Below, piece after piece: positions 36,057 to 45,875 of a DNA stretch of 64,000 bases. The DNA comes from Nitrospira sp. BO4 (GTDB lineage Bacteria; Nitrospirota; Nitrospiria; Nitrospirales; Nitrospiraceae). The notes under the pieces were generated by a model that was not told where the DNA came from, made no database searches, and saw only the letters and a list, made by a program, of their open reading frames with translations. The stretch covers positions 1 through 64,000 of the forward strand of contig JAMPUU010000010.1 in the NCBI GenBank assembly GCA_030144965.1, written 5' to 3'. Each line of letters opens with the position of its first letter. Within the stretch, counting starts at the first letter, position 1. The translations under genes were made by a program, and so were the position numbers.

Positions 36057-36665
36057 ATGGATATGGAAGACATGATTTCTGCGGTGCAGAAGAAGCTGGG
36101 CGTTCAGGTAGATGGTCGAGGTGGGACCGAGACCTGGGGTGCGATTTATGCCCACATCGTCAAACCGACGGTGCGAGGAGAAACTCCCGCCGAGGCGATC
36201 GAAGAAGTCGACGCACGCAGCGAAAAGAATATCGCGACACTGCTTCCAGAAGTACGGCCCATCGCCCGTGCATTGGTGCAAAAGGCCGCTCAAAATGGGA
36301 TTCAAATAAGGATCATTAGTGGCTTAAGAAGCTATGCCGAACAGGACGATTTGTACGCGAAGGGTCGTACAACGCCTGGTGATAAAGTCACAAATGTGCG
36401 GGGCGGGTACTCGAATCATAACTTCGGCATCGCCTTTGATGTTGGAGTCTTCGAAGGCGCGAAGTACCTCAGCGAGTCCGTCAAATATAAGGCGGTCGGC
36501 GTCCTCGGAATGGACTTGGGTCTCGAATGGGGCGGCAACTGGAAAACGCTGGTTGATGAACCCCACTTCCAACTCCGTCCTGGGTGGGCTGTGGATATCA
36601 CGGAATCGGAAATGTTGGCAGGGCTTCGGGATCGCAAAGAGAATGGAACCTCCTTCTATGCATAG
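36057..36665 (+). CDS. M15-family peptidoglycan endopeptidase, endolysin-like
   Basis: 202 residues. SNHNFGIAFDVG (His and Asp zinc ligands) and DEPHFQL (His ligand) form the M15 L-Ala-D-Glu/D-Ala-D-Ala metallopeptidase site. An N-terminal segment of about 35 residues resembles a small binding domain. There is no signal peptide, as in phage endolysins. No phage genes are adjacent, so it is either a cytoplasmic or domesticated lysin, or exported in another way. Confidence 0.85.
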   Translation: MDMEDMISAVQKKLGVQVDGRGGTETWGAIYAHIVKPTVRGETPAEAIEEVDARSEKNIATLLPEVRPIARALVQKAAQNGIQIRIISGLRSYAEQDDLYAKGRTTPGDKVTNVRGGYSNHNFGIAFDVGVFEGAKYLSESVKYKAVGVLGMDLGLEWGGNWKTLVDEPHFQLRPGWAVDITESEMLAGLRDRKENGTSFYA

Positions 36666-36697
36666 CTCGAACGACTGAGGACTAATCCGACTTTCCC

Positions 36698-37828
36698 CTA
36701 CAGTTTCTGGTTGATCCGTTCCGCGTAGCCCGTCATCTCAACATAACCTTGGCCCTTGAGCGGCCGGCCTTGCTTGGTGCCCGTGACTGATACCGCACCT
36801 TCCCAATACGTGACTTGCGCGGTCCGCGAAGTCCGCAGTTCCTGATCGGCCAGCAAAGGAGCGAGCTCCAGGGTAAGGTCGAGGGATGGTACGGTCAGCC
36901 GCCATTTCGCGGGATACGTAGCCTTGCTTGCAGAGCTGGTCCATGTGGCAGTCGACTCGATCTGAAAGCCGGTCACCGGGAGGTGTCGTGTCTGACCATC
37001 CGGTGAGACTGCCGTGCCGCTGGAGGCCGGGTCGGACATGCCATCTTTCCGACGCATGCGATACAACATGAGCTCGCTGTTGTCGTCCAACTGAAGGCTG
37101 AACCAATCCCACCCGACCAGATCGTTCCCAAGATCGGCCGATCCGAATTCATGATCCATCCAACTCGTGCCGGTCACATCGAATGTTTCGTTGTCGATCG
37201 TCAACTGCCCGGTTGTCGCGAGTCTGGTGAATGAATAGTAATGTGAAGCTTGTCCGATGGCATCCCCTTTTCGACTGATGCCGTCCGAACCATGGGTGAC
37301 GAGCGACTTGGCCGGTTGCATCGTGAGGGTCAGGGTGTGGGTATCGTCGCGAGCCGTCACGGTATGGAAGCCGGTCGAGTCGGTCGAAGCCTCCGCGCGC
37401 CAATCGTCGATCCAGACTCGGAGTCGCGATTCATCGGCCCCTGCCTTACCCAACCCTTCACGGCTGAGTTTTTCGGAGAAGTGAAATCGCCGTCCGGTGA
37501 TATCAGTCACGGCAAAATGCGCAAAGTACAACTGGCTCACCGACCATTTCGACGGCAGAGTTTTGATGTCCTCCGGCGGGACGGCTCGGCGGAAAAAGGT
37601 CAATTCAAAGCCAAAGGACCGGCTGTTCTTCGACTGGAGATGTCCCGTGTAATACCACCACTCGGTGCGATAGCGCGGGTGCGACCCGTGGTCCTTAGGA
37701 AAGTCGTACCGATACCCGGCGGTCGCATATTGAAACGGTGTCGGGGATGGGCTCGCGCCGAACGTCATCGAGAGATTGACGCTCAGCACGGCAACAAGAA
37801 CAATCCCGATTCGCATCCCGGCTTTCAT
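36698..37828 (-). CDS. Secreted AttH/CrtC-like (carotenoid 1,2-hydratase domain) protein
   Basis: 376 residues. A signal peptide (to about residue 20) precedes TEWWYYTGHL...FGFELTFFR and WMDHEFGS, features of the AttH/carotenoid 1,2-hydratase-like lipocalin fold. The active carotenoid hydratases are usually not this far secreted, so the substrate is uncertain. I chose the ATG at 37828; a TTG at 37885 would add 19 residues. Confidence 0.82.
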   Translation of the reverse strand: MKAGMRIGIVLVAVLSVNLSMTFGASPSPTPFQYATAGYRYDFPKDHGSHPRYRTEWWYYTGHLQSKNSRSFGFELTFFRRAVPPEDIKTLPSKWSVSQLYFAHFAVTDITGRRFHFSEKLSREGLGKAGADESRLRVWIDDWRAEASTDSTGFHTVTARDDTHTLTLTMQPAKSLVTHGSDGISRKGDAIGQASHYYSFTRLATTGQLTIDNETFDVTGTSWMDHEFGSADLGNDLVGWDWFSLQLDDNSELMLYRMRRKDGMSDPASSGTAVSPDGQTRHLPVTGFQIESTATWTSSASKATYPAKWRLTVPSLDLTLELAPLLADQELRTSRTAQVTYWEGAVSVTGTKQGRPLKGQGYVEMTGYAERINQKL

Positions 37829-37982
37829 GCTCAGCCTCGTTTCAGCAACAAACTTGGAGAGGAACACCAATACTGTGTTGCTCAATTGCCTCGGTTATAA
37901 CACGCGCTTTCTCTACGAACAAATCGCCCGTCTGTGAGCGGTGTTTCACATTTCACAGCAACTTGCCGGTCGACTTGCAGCG

Positions 37983-38012
37983 TTGACAATTTTCACACGT
38001 CTCAGCTATCGT
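37983..38012 (+). promoter_or_regulatory. Promoter directly before the Lon-N-domain gene
   Basis: TTGACA (37983-37988) and TATCGT (38007-38012) are spaced by 18 bases. The ATG at 38018 follows the -10 by five bases, so the transcript would begin at or next to the start codon. Confidence 0.45.
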
Positions 38013-38017
38013 GAGTC

Positions 38018-38707
38018 ATGCAAATCGATCGCGAACGTGGGACGTCGACGACAGGCCCGTCCAAGCATGCAGAACCATTTCCAATTCCCGACCGCCTTCC
38101 CGTGTTTCCATTGCCCAACGTCGTTTTTTTTCCGAAGACATACCTGCCGCTCCACATTTTTGAGCCGCGTTACCGCCGGATGGTCGGCGACGCAACGATG
38201 GGCGGTCAATGTATTGCCATGGCACTGCTGAAGGAGGGATGGGAATCGGACTACTATGGGAATCCAGCGATCTATCCCGCGCTCTGTATCGGACGGATCG
38301 TGAGTGTGCAGCCCTTGCCGGACGGCCGTTCCAACATCTTGCTGCAGGGCCTCGAACGTTGCGAGATCGCCGAAGAGCACTTCGAAAAGCCGTACCGTGA
38401 AGCGACGATTCATGTGACCCCTCTACGTTCGGACGAGGGGCTGACGAAAGACGTTCGGAGCGGACTGATCGATGTACTCGGGCGCTACCTCCAAGCGAGA
38501 GAAGACAGCACGGCATGGCAAGGGTTTTTTCGCGAGGAAGTCAGCGACGAAGTCTTGGTCAACACCCTCTCGACCTACCTCGACTGTACACCTCTGGAAA
38601 AACAATTTTTACTGGAAGCGGACGGACTCCACCAGCGGGCGCGTCGATTGAACGATTTGGTTCAATTCATGTTGCACGAGCGTCGCGGGGCGAAGGGCTG
38701 GGAATAA
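38018..38707 (+). CDS. Lon N-terminal-domain-only protein
   Basis: 229 residues. LPVFPLPNVVFFPKTYLPLHIFEPRYRRMV and RIVSVQPLPDGRSNILLQGLER are the Lon protease N-terminal substrate-recognition domain, with no ATPase or protease part. Such stand-alone proteins are widespread with unknown partner. The stop codon overlaps the start of an ABC transporter ATPase gene by one base. No ribosome site precedes the ATG. Confidence 0.88.
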   Translation: MQIDRERGTSTTGPSKHAEPFPIPDRLPVFPLPNVVFFPKTYLPLHIFEPRYRRMVGDATMGGQCIAMALLKEGWESDYYGNPAIYPALCIGRIVSVQPLPDGRSNILLQGLERCEIAEEHFEKPYREATIHVTPLRSDEGLTKDVRSGLIDVLGRYLQAREDSTAWQGFFREEVSDEVLVNTLSTYLDCTPLEKQFLLEADGLHQRARRLNDLVQFMLHERRGAKGWE

Positions 38708-39678
38708 TGGATCGCACCGTCGCTATCAGCGTCAGCCGTCTGTGTAAAACGTATGATAGTCACAAGGCTGTTGATGACTTGTCGTTTCAGGTCTACGCAG
38801 GAGAAATTTTCGGTCTCCTCGGGCCGAACGGCGCAGGCAAAAGCACGACGCTTCGCACCCTCATCACCCTGTTGCATCCGACATCGGGCACCGCGACCAT
38901 CATGGGCTACGACACGGTGCGCGAGGCGGATAAGGTACGAACGCTGATCGGGTATGTGCCTCAAGAACGAGCGATCGACCGGTTCCTCACCGGGCGTGAA
39001 CACCTTCAATTATTGGGAGCTCTCTATCACTTGACGAAGGATGAGGCGGCCAAGCGTATCGCCGAGCTGCTCAAATTAGTTGAGCTGGAAGCCCATGCGG
39101 ACCGACCGGCCAAGACCTACTCCGGTGGTATGAAACGGAAGCTGGATATCGCGTGCGGGCTGCTGCCAGACCCCAAGATCTTGTTTCTCGACGAGCCCAC
39201 ACTCGGCCTCGATGTGCAGAGTCGTCTCCGTATTTGGGACTACGTCCGAATGCTCAAAGCTCGCGGGATGACGGTGGTCATGACTACCAACTATCTGGAT
39301 GAAGCCGATCGACTCTGCGATCGACTGGCCATTATCGACGGCGGCAAGATCAAGACCCTGGGCTCACCGGCTGAGCTTAAGATCGCTCTTGGCGGAGACA
39401 TTGTGTCCCTGACCTTGAAAGAAACCAATCTGATCTCATCACTCGAGGCGGACTTGAAAACCCGTCCGGCAGTCAAAGCCGTCCGGGCAACAGCAAGGGG
39501 CTTGGACATCAGGGTGGAATCACCGGAGAAGGCCTTACCGGCCATTCTTGAGTCGGCCAATCGATTGGGTTGCGGTATCGAGTTTATTCAGTACAACCGT
39601 CCACGCTTAGACGATGTGTTCATCGCGCATACGGGGCGAGCGATCACCGAATCGATTCCGGAAACCGAGTCGGCCTAA
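38707..39678 (+). CDS. ABC transporter ATP-binding protein (DrrA type)
   Basis: 323 residues. Walker A GPNGAGKST, Q-loop PQERAIDRFLTG, signature YSGGMKRKLD and Walker B ILFLDEPTLGLD are complete. The C-terminal extension of about 80 residues is as in DrrA-like exporters. It pairs with the permease nine bases downstream. The ATG at 38707 overlaps the previous stop by one base. Confidence 0.93.
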   Translation: MDRTVAISVSRLCKTYDSHKAVDDLSFQVYAGEIFGLLGPNGAGKSTTLRTLITLLHPTSGTATIMGYDTVREADKVRTLIGYVPQERAIDRFLTGREHLQLLGALYHLTKDEAAKRIAELLKLVELEAHADRPAKTYSGGMKRKLDIACGLLPDPKILFLDEPTLGLDVQSRLRIWDYVRMLKARGMTVVMTTNYLDEADRLCDRLAIIDGGKIKTLGSPAELKIALGGDIVSLTLKETNLISSLEADLKTRPAVKAVRATARGLDIRVESPEKALPAILESANRLGCGIEFIQYNRPRLDDVFIAHTGRAITESIPETESA

Positions 39679-39687
39679 AGGAGACAC

Positions 39688-40467
39688 GTGGCGCATTATT
39701 GGCAAGAAATCAGCGCGTTGACGATGCGATGGGTCCGACGATTGAGCCGGGAAAAATTCAGCATGCTCTTCACGCTGGTGCAGCCCATGCTCTTCTGGCT
39801 CATCTTCTTTGGGAACCTCTTCCAACGGGCCGCCGACACCCAGGTCATGCAGACCCCGAACTACATCAGCTTCCTCGCGGCCGGTGTGGTCGTGATGACC
39901 GTCCTGAACAACGGTCTGGCCGGCGGGGTCGATCTGTTATTCGATAAGGAAAACGGGTTTCTCGAACGTCTGATGTCCACGCCCATTCACCGAAGCTCCG
40001 TCATTCTGAGCCGCTTCATTTTCGTCATGGGGATCACGTCGATGCAGGTCCTCGTGATTCTTGGCGTCTCCTACCTCTTCGGCGTTCATCCCGCGACAGG
40101 CATCCTCGGTGTGGCAACGATTCTATTGATCGGGATGATGTTCGGCATCGGCTTAACCGCAATTTCCATGGCGATGGCCTTTTCCGTGAAAAGCCACGGT
40201 GATTTCTTTTCCGTGCTGGGATTTCTTTCGTTGCCGATGATTTTCCTCAGCTCTGCATTGGTTCCCTTAGCCGCCATGCCCGGCTGGATGAGTTTCCTCG
40301 CCCAGTTCAATCCGATGACCTGGGCAATCGACGCGGTACGGCCCTTAATCCTCTCCGGCTGGGGTGAAGCCTTGCCGCATGTGGGGATGGTGGTGGTGGT
40401 CATGCTCGTATTTGATGCCCTGTGTTTGTACGGTGGCGCCAAGGCATTCCGCCGGGCGATGGGGTGA
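39688..40467 (+). CDS. ABC-2 type transporter permease (DrrB type)
   Basis: 259 residues with about six membrane helices and the FLSLPMIFLSSALVPLAAMPGWM motif of ABC-2 exporters. It forms the exporter with the preceding ATPase; the substrate is unknown. It begins at a GTG with AAAGGAG five bases before. Confidence 0.92.
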   Translation: MAHYWQEISALTMRWVRRLSREKFSMLFTLVQPMLFWLIFFGNLFQRAADTQVMQTPNYISFLAAGVVVMTVLNNGLAGGVDLLFDKENGFLERLMSTPIHRSSVILSRFIFVMGITSMQVLVILGVSYLFGVHPATGILGVATILLIGMMFGIGLTAISMAMAFSVKSHGDFFSVLGFLSLPMIFLSSALVPLAAMPGWMSFLAQFNPMTWAIDAVRPLILSGWGEALPHVGMVVVVMLVFDALCLYGGAKAFRRAMG

Positions 40468-40552
40468 TGGCACCGTGAAGCGTCGATCGCTTGACTGATG
40501 CCTGAATCCGTCGGATCATTGAGTCATTGCCGGATCGTTCGGGCTCGACACT

Positions 40553-41440
40553 GTGGCGGACAACTCAGAATTTTTAAGCATGCTGATTCCGGAGAGTCAA
40601 ATTCGCGCGCTCATTCGTCTTCTGTCTGATGAGGACGACAAGATTGTCCGTACCATCAGCGGAAGACTCATCGATATCGGTCCATCGGCCGTCCCGCTTC
40701 TCCAGGAGGCGGAAATCGAGCAGCCCGAAATGGCCGATCGAATCGCCTCTGTCCTGGAAGAAATCCGAGGAGGAAAACTGGAGGACGAGCTCGCGCACTT
40801 GGTTGCCCTGCCGAACGAAGGCATGAGTCTGGAAACCGGCGCCTTCCTCATCGCCCGCTACGCCTATCCGGCGCTGGATGTCGCTCGCTATCGTGAACAG
40901 TTGGATACGATGGCGGACGAAGTTCGATCGCGGATCGGCTATCGAGCTTCCGGGGAGGAAGCCGTCAATGCGCTCAACCGTTATTTGTTTGCCGAGCAAG
41001 GGTTCAAAGGTAACACCAAGAACTATTATGAAATCGAGAACAGCTACCTCAATTGTGTCATGGATCGGCGAGTCGGCATCCCGATCAGCCTGTCGGCGGT
41101 GTATCTCTTTATTGGACAGCGCTTGGCGCTGCCGCTGTTCGGCATCGGCATGCCCGGACACTTTTTGGTGAAGTACGAGTCCGATCGGTACAAGATCTTC
41201 ATCGACTGTTTCAACCACGGCGCCTTGTTGACGGAAAAAAACTGTGCCCGGTTTTTAACCGAGGCCGGTTACGGGTTCGACGACAAGTACCTGCAAAAAA
41301 GTCCGGTTCGGGCGATATTGTCCCGCATGGTCAAAAACCTCTTGGCGATCTATTCTAAGGCCGGAGATTCCGTCAAGACCGCCCGCCTGACCAAATTCAT
41401 CGAGATCCTTGGCGGCGCTCCTCGCGAAGAGGGGCTGTAA
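40553..41440 (+). CDS. SirB1-like transglutaminase-fold protein with N-terminal HEAT-like region
   Basis: 295 residues. NYYEIENSYLNCVMDRRVGIPISLSAVYLFIGQRL (Cys) and GMPGHFLVKYE (His) match the SirB1 transglutaminase-like domain. The first about 65 residues look like a HEAT repeat. Function in the family is not settled. The start is a GTG at 40553. The gene ends three bases before a convergent MBL-fold gene. Confidence 0.85.
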   Translation: MADNSEFLSMLIPESQIRALIRLLSDEDDKIVRTISGRLIDIGPSAVPLLQEAEIEQPEMADRIASVLEEIRGGKLEDELAHLVALPNEGMSLETGAFLIARYAYPALDVARYREQLDTMADEVRSRIGYRASGEEAVNALNRYLFAEQGFKGNTKNYYEIENSYLNCVMDRRVGIPISLSAVYLFIGQRLALPLFGIGMPGHFLVKYESDRYKIFIDCFNHGALLTEKNCARFLTEAGYGFDDKYLQKSPVRAILSRMVKNLLAIYSKAGDSVKTARLTKFIEILGGAPREEGL

Positions 41441-41443
41441 GCA

Positions 41444-42199
41444 TTACAGCCGTATCGTCATTCCGTCCTTGCCCTTCCAAATCTTGCCCCGATACTGCTC
41501 CGCCGCCTGTGCTTTGACGTCGTATCGATCCGCGATCGGATAGAAGTGCGAAAGAACGAGCTGCCCCACACCGGCCTCCTTCGCCACCTGGCCGCACTGC
41601 CCGGCATGCAGATGGGTGGGGCCGGGACGATTAGCCGGGAACGAGCAATCGAGCACAGCCAGGTCGGCCTCCACACAGAGCGAGACGAGTGCGTCGCAAT
41701 ATTGAGTGTCTCCTGAATACACGACCGCCTTACCTTGGTACTCGATCCGATAGCCGACGCTTGAAAGGTCCGGAACATGGACCACGGGCTTGGGGATGAT
41801 ACGTGTATCCCCGATCGAGAAGGGTTTGCCGGCGACTTCCTTCATGACCACGCCGAACGGGGCCGAGGAAAAGCTGGGGAAGCTATGCATGATCGATCGT
41901 AAGAGACGGATCGTGCCTTTCGGCCCGATCAGGGTCAGCCCTGGGCGATGGCCTCCTCCGTATTTGGTGTAGATCACCGCGTCGAAGAAGAATGTGATGA
42001 AGTCGGAAAAATGGTCGGCATGAAAATGGGAGAACAAGATGTGCGTGATCCGGTGTCGGTCGACACCAGCTTTGATCATGTTCGTCAAGGTGCGCGGGCC
42101 GAAATCAAGGAGAATATATTGATCGGTGCGCACAAGATACCCCGCCGCAGCACGCGTGGGGTGCATGTTCGTCCCGGAACCAAGAATCGTCAAGCGCAT
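41444..42199 (-). CDS. MBL-fold metal-dependent hydrolase (RNase Z-like group)
   Basis: 251 residues. SHFHADHFSDF holds the HxHxDH zinc motif, with further ligands in GDTQYCD and a C-terminal LSHFYP. The N-terminus MRLTILGSGTNMHP is typical of RNase Z-like hydrolases. A specific substrate cannot be assigned. It follows the large cyclase gene by 23 bases on the same strand. Confidence 0.88.
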   Translation of the reverse strand: MRLTILGSGTNMHPTRAAAGYLVRTDQYILLDFGPRTLTNMIKAGVDRHRITHILFSHFHADHFSDFITFFFDAVIYTKYGGGHRPGLTLIGPKGTIRLLRSIMHSFPSFSSAPFGVVMKEVAGKPFSIGDTRIIPKPVVHVPDLSSVGYRIEYQGKAVVYSGDTQYCDALVSLCVEADLAVLDCSFPANRPGPTHLHAGQCGQVAKEAGVGQLVLSHFYPIADRYDVKAQAAEQYRGKIWKGKDGMTIRL

Positions 42200-42222
42200 G
42201 AGCTGGAAATGTCAGCCATGGG

Positions 42223-45200
42223 TTAAGTCGCAACGCTCAGTTGAGCAAGGAGTTTTTGAGCTTCAATCAAGTCGGGATTGGCGCCTTGTTCGTTCAATCT
42301 TGCGCGAACCGAATCCAAGGTGCGTCTAGCCATATCTGGTTTGTTCAGGTTGCGCAAGAGCCTCGCGAGACTCGTCGCGGCTCTGAGTTCGAGCATTCGT
42401 GCCTGTTGATCGTGGGCAATCTGCACGGCTTCAGAAAAACACTGCTCTGCTGCGAAGGTCGATGGGTCAGGTTGCGCAAGGAGGAGCTCGCCTTTCAGTC
42501 GAAGCAGCTCCGCTTGCCAGCACAGCTCTCCCTGGGTTACAGCGAGCTCCTGTGCTTGCTGAACGGCGACCAAGCCTTCCGCCGTATGTTGATTCCGTAA
42601 ATGATTCTCGGCGAGTAACGCCAACGTATAGGTGTTGTTGAGACTCGCTTTGGCTCTCTGTGCCGCCGAGAGTCCTTCTACCAACCTTTCAAGGCCGTTC
42701 TCCTTTCCTTGCTCGGCCAACGCCCAGCCTTGAAAGGACATCGCCCATGCCAACGGGACTTCAAACGAGTGCTTGGTGGACAGCATGATGGCTTCTTCGG
42801 TCAGGCTCAGGGTCCTATTCGTGTCACGAAGAATCGAACCGACCCATGAAGCGGTCGCCAACGTAAATGCCAACGTGTATGGATGTTCCAGCTCTCTTGC
42901 CATGGCGATGGCCTCCGTCACCAGCGCTTCGACTTCGTCTACCTCTCCCAATATCCATAACGTTCTCGCCAGCATGATTCTCGCCGTGATGCCGGGATCT
43001 TGGGTATAGGGTAAGACTTGCGAACGGTGTCGATCTGGATCATAGAGCGATCTTGCTTGACGTAAATGTGCCTTGGCTTCGCCAAACCGGCCAAGGAAGG
43101 AGTACGTCGAGCCCACACTCTCGTGCGCTCGAATCAGCAAATCGGGATTCTGCTGCTGGCTTGCCCACGAGAGGAGACTTTCCGCCAGCGTGCACGCCTT
43201 GGCGAGGGGTCCTCTGACGAGATGAAAGACCCATAGTCCCCAGATAGAGAGAAAATATTGCTCAGAACCGGGATTCTCCTGTGAGAGACTTCTTGCTCTG
43301 AGATAGTTGTTCTCTATTTCATCGGACGCATACCCTCGCAATGTCAGCAAAGGAGCACCGCGCGCGATGAGCAGTTCCAACTCCAGCGCATGACGCTCCG
43401 GGCTTTGCGGCAGCGTCTCAAGCAGATGTAAGGTTCGATCAAAATGGCTGAGCGCTTCCGCATCCGCGGATCGCGCCGCATCTCTGCGCGCCGCAAGATG
43501 CCAATAATGAACAGCCGAGCTGATGACGCCTGCCTGCTCATAGTGATAGGCAAGCAACTCCGGTTCCGCTTTGACACGCTCTGCGAATCTGTTCTCCAAC
43601 GCGTGAGCGATACGGGCATGGAGGGCACGGCGTGATTTTTTTGGCAGCGTGCTATAGGCAGCGTCTTGGATGAGCGCGTGTTTAAAGAGGTATTTCGCAG
43701 CAGGGATATCCCCTTCTTGAAAAATGAGCCCCGATGCTGTCAGCAAGTGGAGCGCCGTTTTCAACTCCCCCTCGGCGACATCAACGGTTTCCCGCAACAG
43801 CTCGTAGCTGAACTCCCGCCCGATCGAGGCCCCCATTTGGACAATCTCCTTGGCGGGACCCAATCGGTCTATTCGTTCCATGAGCAAGGCTTGCAAAGAG
43901 TCAGGGATGGATAGGTCTCGTAATGGCGCCGTCAGGGTGAACGAGTCTTTCTCTTCGGTCAGCAATCCTGACTCGAGTAGGTTTTTCGTCAACTCTTCGA
44001 TGTAAAGAGGGACCCCATCGGTCTTGGCCAGAATCGCTTGTTCCACTTCAAGCGGAAGTGTCTTTCCTCCGGTCATCGATCCAAGAAGCTCTGCGCTATG
44101 CCGCCGGGGAAGCCGGCTCAACGTCAGAAACGTCACGTGACTGTACTCCGCCCAGACCGGTTTAAAATCAGGCCGAAAGGTGATGATCAATAACGCGCGC
44201 ATCGGCTGGATGCGGTCGATAATCCTTGTCAGCAGGTCCATCGTTGTCGGATCGACCCAATGGGCGTCTTCCACGATAAAGAGTGTCGGGCGACGAGCGG
44301 CCAGTCTTTGGAGTTGCTGTACAAGTGCTTCAAGGGTCATTTCCTTCCGCTTTTCGGGTGACACGTGCGGTAGCGGAGACAGGCCATCTGCGCAGATCGA
44401 GAGCAGGTCCGCCAGCAATGACACCGTGGTCCGGTCATTGATGCCGCTATCGACGGCCAGTGCCTCGAGTTTCCGTAGTTGCACCGAGGGGGTGTCTTCA
44501 CCGCACAGTCCAGCCGCCTGTCGTAGATACGTGATGGCCGGATACAGTGCCGTATTTGTGTGATAAGGCGAACATTGAAATTGAATCGTCTGGTACCCTT
44601 CCTCGGCAAGTCGGTCACACAGACTGCGGACCATGCGAGACTTGCCGATCCCGGCCTCACCGCAAAGGATGACCACCTGCCCTTCGCCACAAACAGCTTC
44701 GTGCCATCGCCCCAAGAGAAGTGCCGTTTCGTGCTCCCTGCCTATGAAATGGCCCAATCGGCCGGAACGATAAGACTCGAACCGGCTGGCCGACGGTTTG
44801 CTGCTGACAACCTGCCAGATATGCACCGGCGTTTCGAATCCCTTGAGAGAAAAGGCGCCTCGGTCCGCAAACTCGAACTCATCTCCGACCAGGCGCTTCG
44901 TCGTCGAGTCAACAATCAATTGATTGGGTTCGGCCAACGCCTGCAGGCGCGCGGCCAGATTCGGAGTTTCGCCGAATACTGACCGCTCCTTCGCCGCTTC
45001 CTGTCCGATGACTTCGCCGACTATGACATGGCCTGTCGCGATTCCAATTCGTGCGGCAATTTCAAAGCCCTTTTGGACAGTATTTTCGCGAGGAAGAGCC
45101 TTGACCAGATCCAGCACGGCCAGCCCGGCATGTACCGCTCGTTCCGCGTCATGCTCGTAGGCCTGAGGGTATCCGAAATACACCAGCACCCCGTCACCCA

Positions 45201-45624
45201 TGTATTTTGCGATATAGCCGTTGAATCGGCTGATCGCTTGGCTACAGGTATCGAGAAAACGTCGGATGGCCGTTTGGAGGTCTTCAGGATCCAACTGACT
45301 CGCGAGTGCTGTCGAACCCACGAGATCACAAAACATGATCGCCAATTGGCGACGCTCTGCTCGCTCTCCATCGGAAGGGAACGGTGTTATTCCCCGGCCG
45401 GTTTCAGCCGGTTGAGGCTTCGTGCCGCCACCCTCACCGGTTTGTGGCAATTGCGCAATGGCACGCAATAGCTTCTTCCGATGGCCCAGCAACACACCAA
45501 GCGACGCCAAGTCGACATCGTTCAATTCGGACAGAACATCCCAGGTAATGGCGTTTTGCTGAAATGATTCTCGATAGACGCCGAGACCAAGGCCTTCCAG
45601 CCACGCTGATACGGGATCATCCAT
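42223..45624 (-). CDS. SAM domain-adenylate/guanylate cyclase-AAA ATPase-TPR regulator
   Basis: 1133 residues. Order: SAM domain (about 1-57); class III cyclase (about 90-275) with IMFCDLVGSTAL and KYMGDGVLVYFG, both metal-binding Asp residues present; ATPase with Walker A GEAGIGKSR (about 325) and FIVEDAHW as Walker B; then a long TPR-like helical region to the C-terminus. It resembles large sensor-like cyclases with unknown signal. An in-frame TTG lies nine bases upstream of the chosen ATG. Confidence 0.88.
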   Translation of the reverse strand: MDDPVSAWLEGLGLGVYRESFQQNAITWDVLSELNDVDLASLGVLLGHRKKLLRAIAQLPQTGEGGGTKPQPAETGRGITPFPSDGERAERRQLAIMFCDLVGSTALASQLDPEDLQTAIRRFLDTCSQAISRFNGYIAKYMGDGVLVYFGYPQAYEHDAERAVHAGLAVLDLVKALPRENTVQKGFEIAARIGIATGHVIVGEVIGQEAAKERSVFGETPNLAARLQALAEPNQLIVDSTTKRLVGDEFEFADRGAFSLKGFETPVHIWQVVSSKPSASRFESYRSGRLGHFIGREHETALLLGRWHEAVCGEGQVVILCGEAGIGKSRMVRSLCDRLAEEGYQTIQFQCSPYHTNTALYPAITYLRQAAGLCGEDTPSVQLRKLEALAVDSGINDRTTVSLLADLLSICADGLSPLPHVSPEKRKEMTLEALVQQLQRLAARRPTLFIVEDAHWVDPTTMDLLTRIIDRIQPMRALLIITFRPDFKPVWAEYSHVTFLTLSRLPRRHSAELLGSMTGGKTLPLEVEQAILAKTDGVPLYIEELTKNLLESGLLTEEKDSFTLTAPLRDLSIPDSLQALLMERIDRLGPAKEIVQMGASIGREFSYELLRETVDVAEGELKTALHLLTASGLIFQEGDIPAAKYLFKHALIQDAAYSTLPKKSRRALHARIAHALENRFAERVKAEPELLAYHYEQAGVISSAVHYWHLAARRDAARSADAEALSHFDRTLHLLETLPQSPERHALELELLIARGAPLLTLRGYASDEIENNYLRARSLSQENPGSEQYFLSIWGLWVFHLVRGPLAKACTLAESLLSWASQQQNPDLLIRAHESVGSTYSFLGRFGEAKAHLRQARSLYDPDRHRSQVLPYTQDPGITARIMLARTLWILGEVDEVEALVTEAIAMARELEHPYTLAFTLATASWVGSILRDTNRTLSLTEEAIMLSTKHSFEVPLAWAMSFQGWALAEQGKENGLERLVEGLSAAQRAKASLNNTYTLALLAENHLRNQHTAEGLVAVQQAQELAVTQGELCWQAELLRLKGELLLAQPDPSTFAAEQCFSEAVQIAHDQQARMLELRAATSLARLLRNLNKPDMARRTLDSVRARLNEQGANPDLIEAQKLLAQLSVAT

Positions 45625-45728
45625 GATCAACAAGCTCTATGATGAATGAACGTGCGCGGACCGATGGAGCGCACGAGAGAGACGGATTCCCTCTTGCAGA
45701 CGATAAGGCCGTCGTCGATAATGATTGT

Positions 45729-45875
45729 ATGTCCGGCGATACCACGAAGCCTCTTCACCAGCCTTTGGTTCGGCAAGCAGAATATTGGATCATCTCTCTT
45801 GGGATGTCGGTGATCGCATATCTGCTCGAGAGAGTGATTCTACGTTCGATCAAGAACGGCGAAGCGAAACCCTAA
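45729..45875 (+). CDS. Small single-helix membrane protein
   Basis: 48 residues from ATG 45729; a longer frame begins at ATG 45639. The sequence QAEYWIISLGMSVIAYLLERVILRSIK forms one membrane helix with a basic end. It is convergent with the Usp-ABC1 gene, overlapping its end by four bases. No homologue recognised; moderate confidence that it is a gene. Confidence 0.45.
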   Translation: MSGDTTKPLHQPLVRQAEYWIISLGMSVIAYLLERVILRSIKNGEAKP

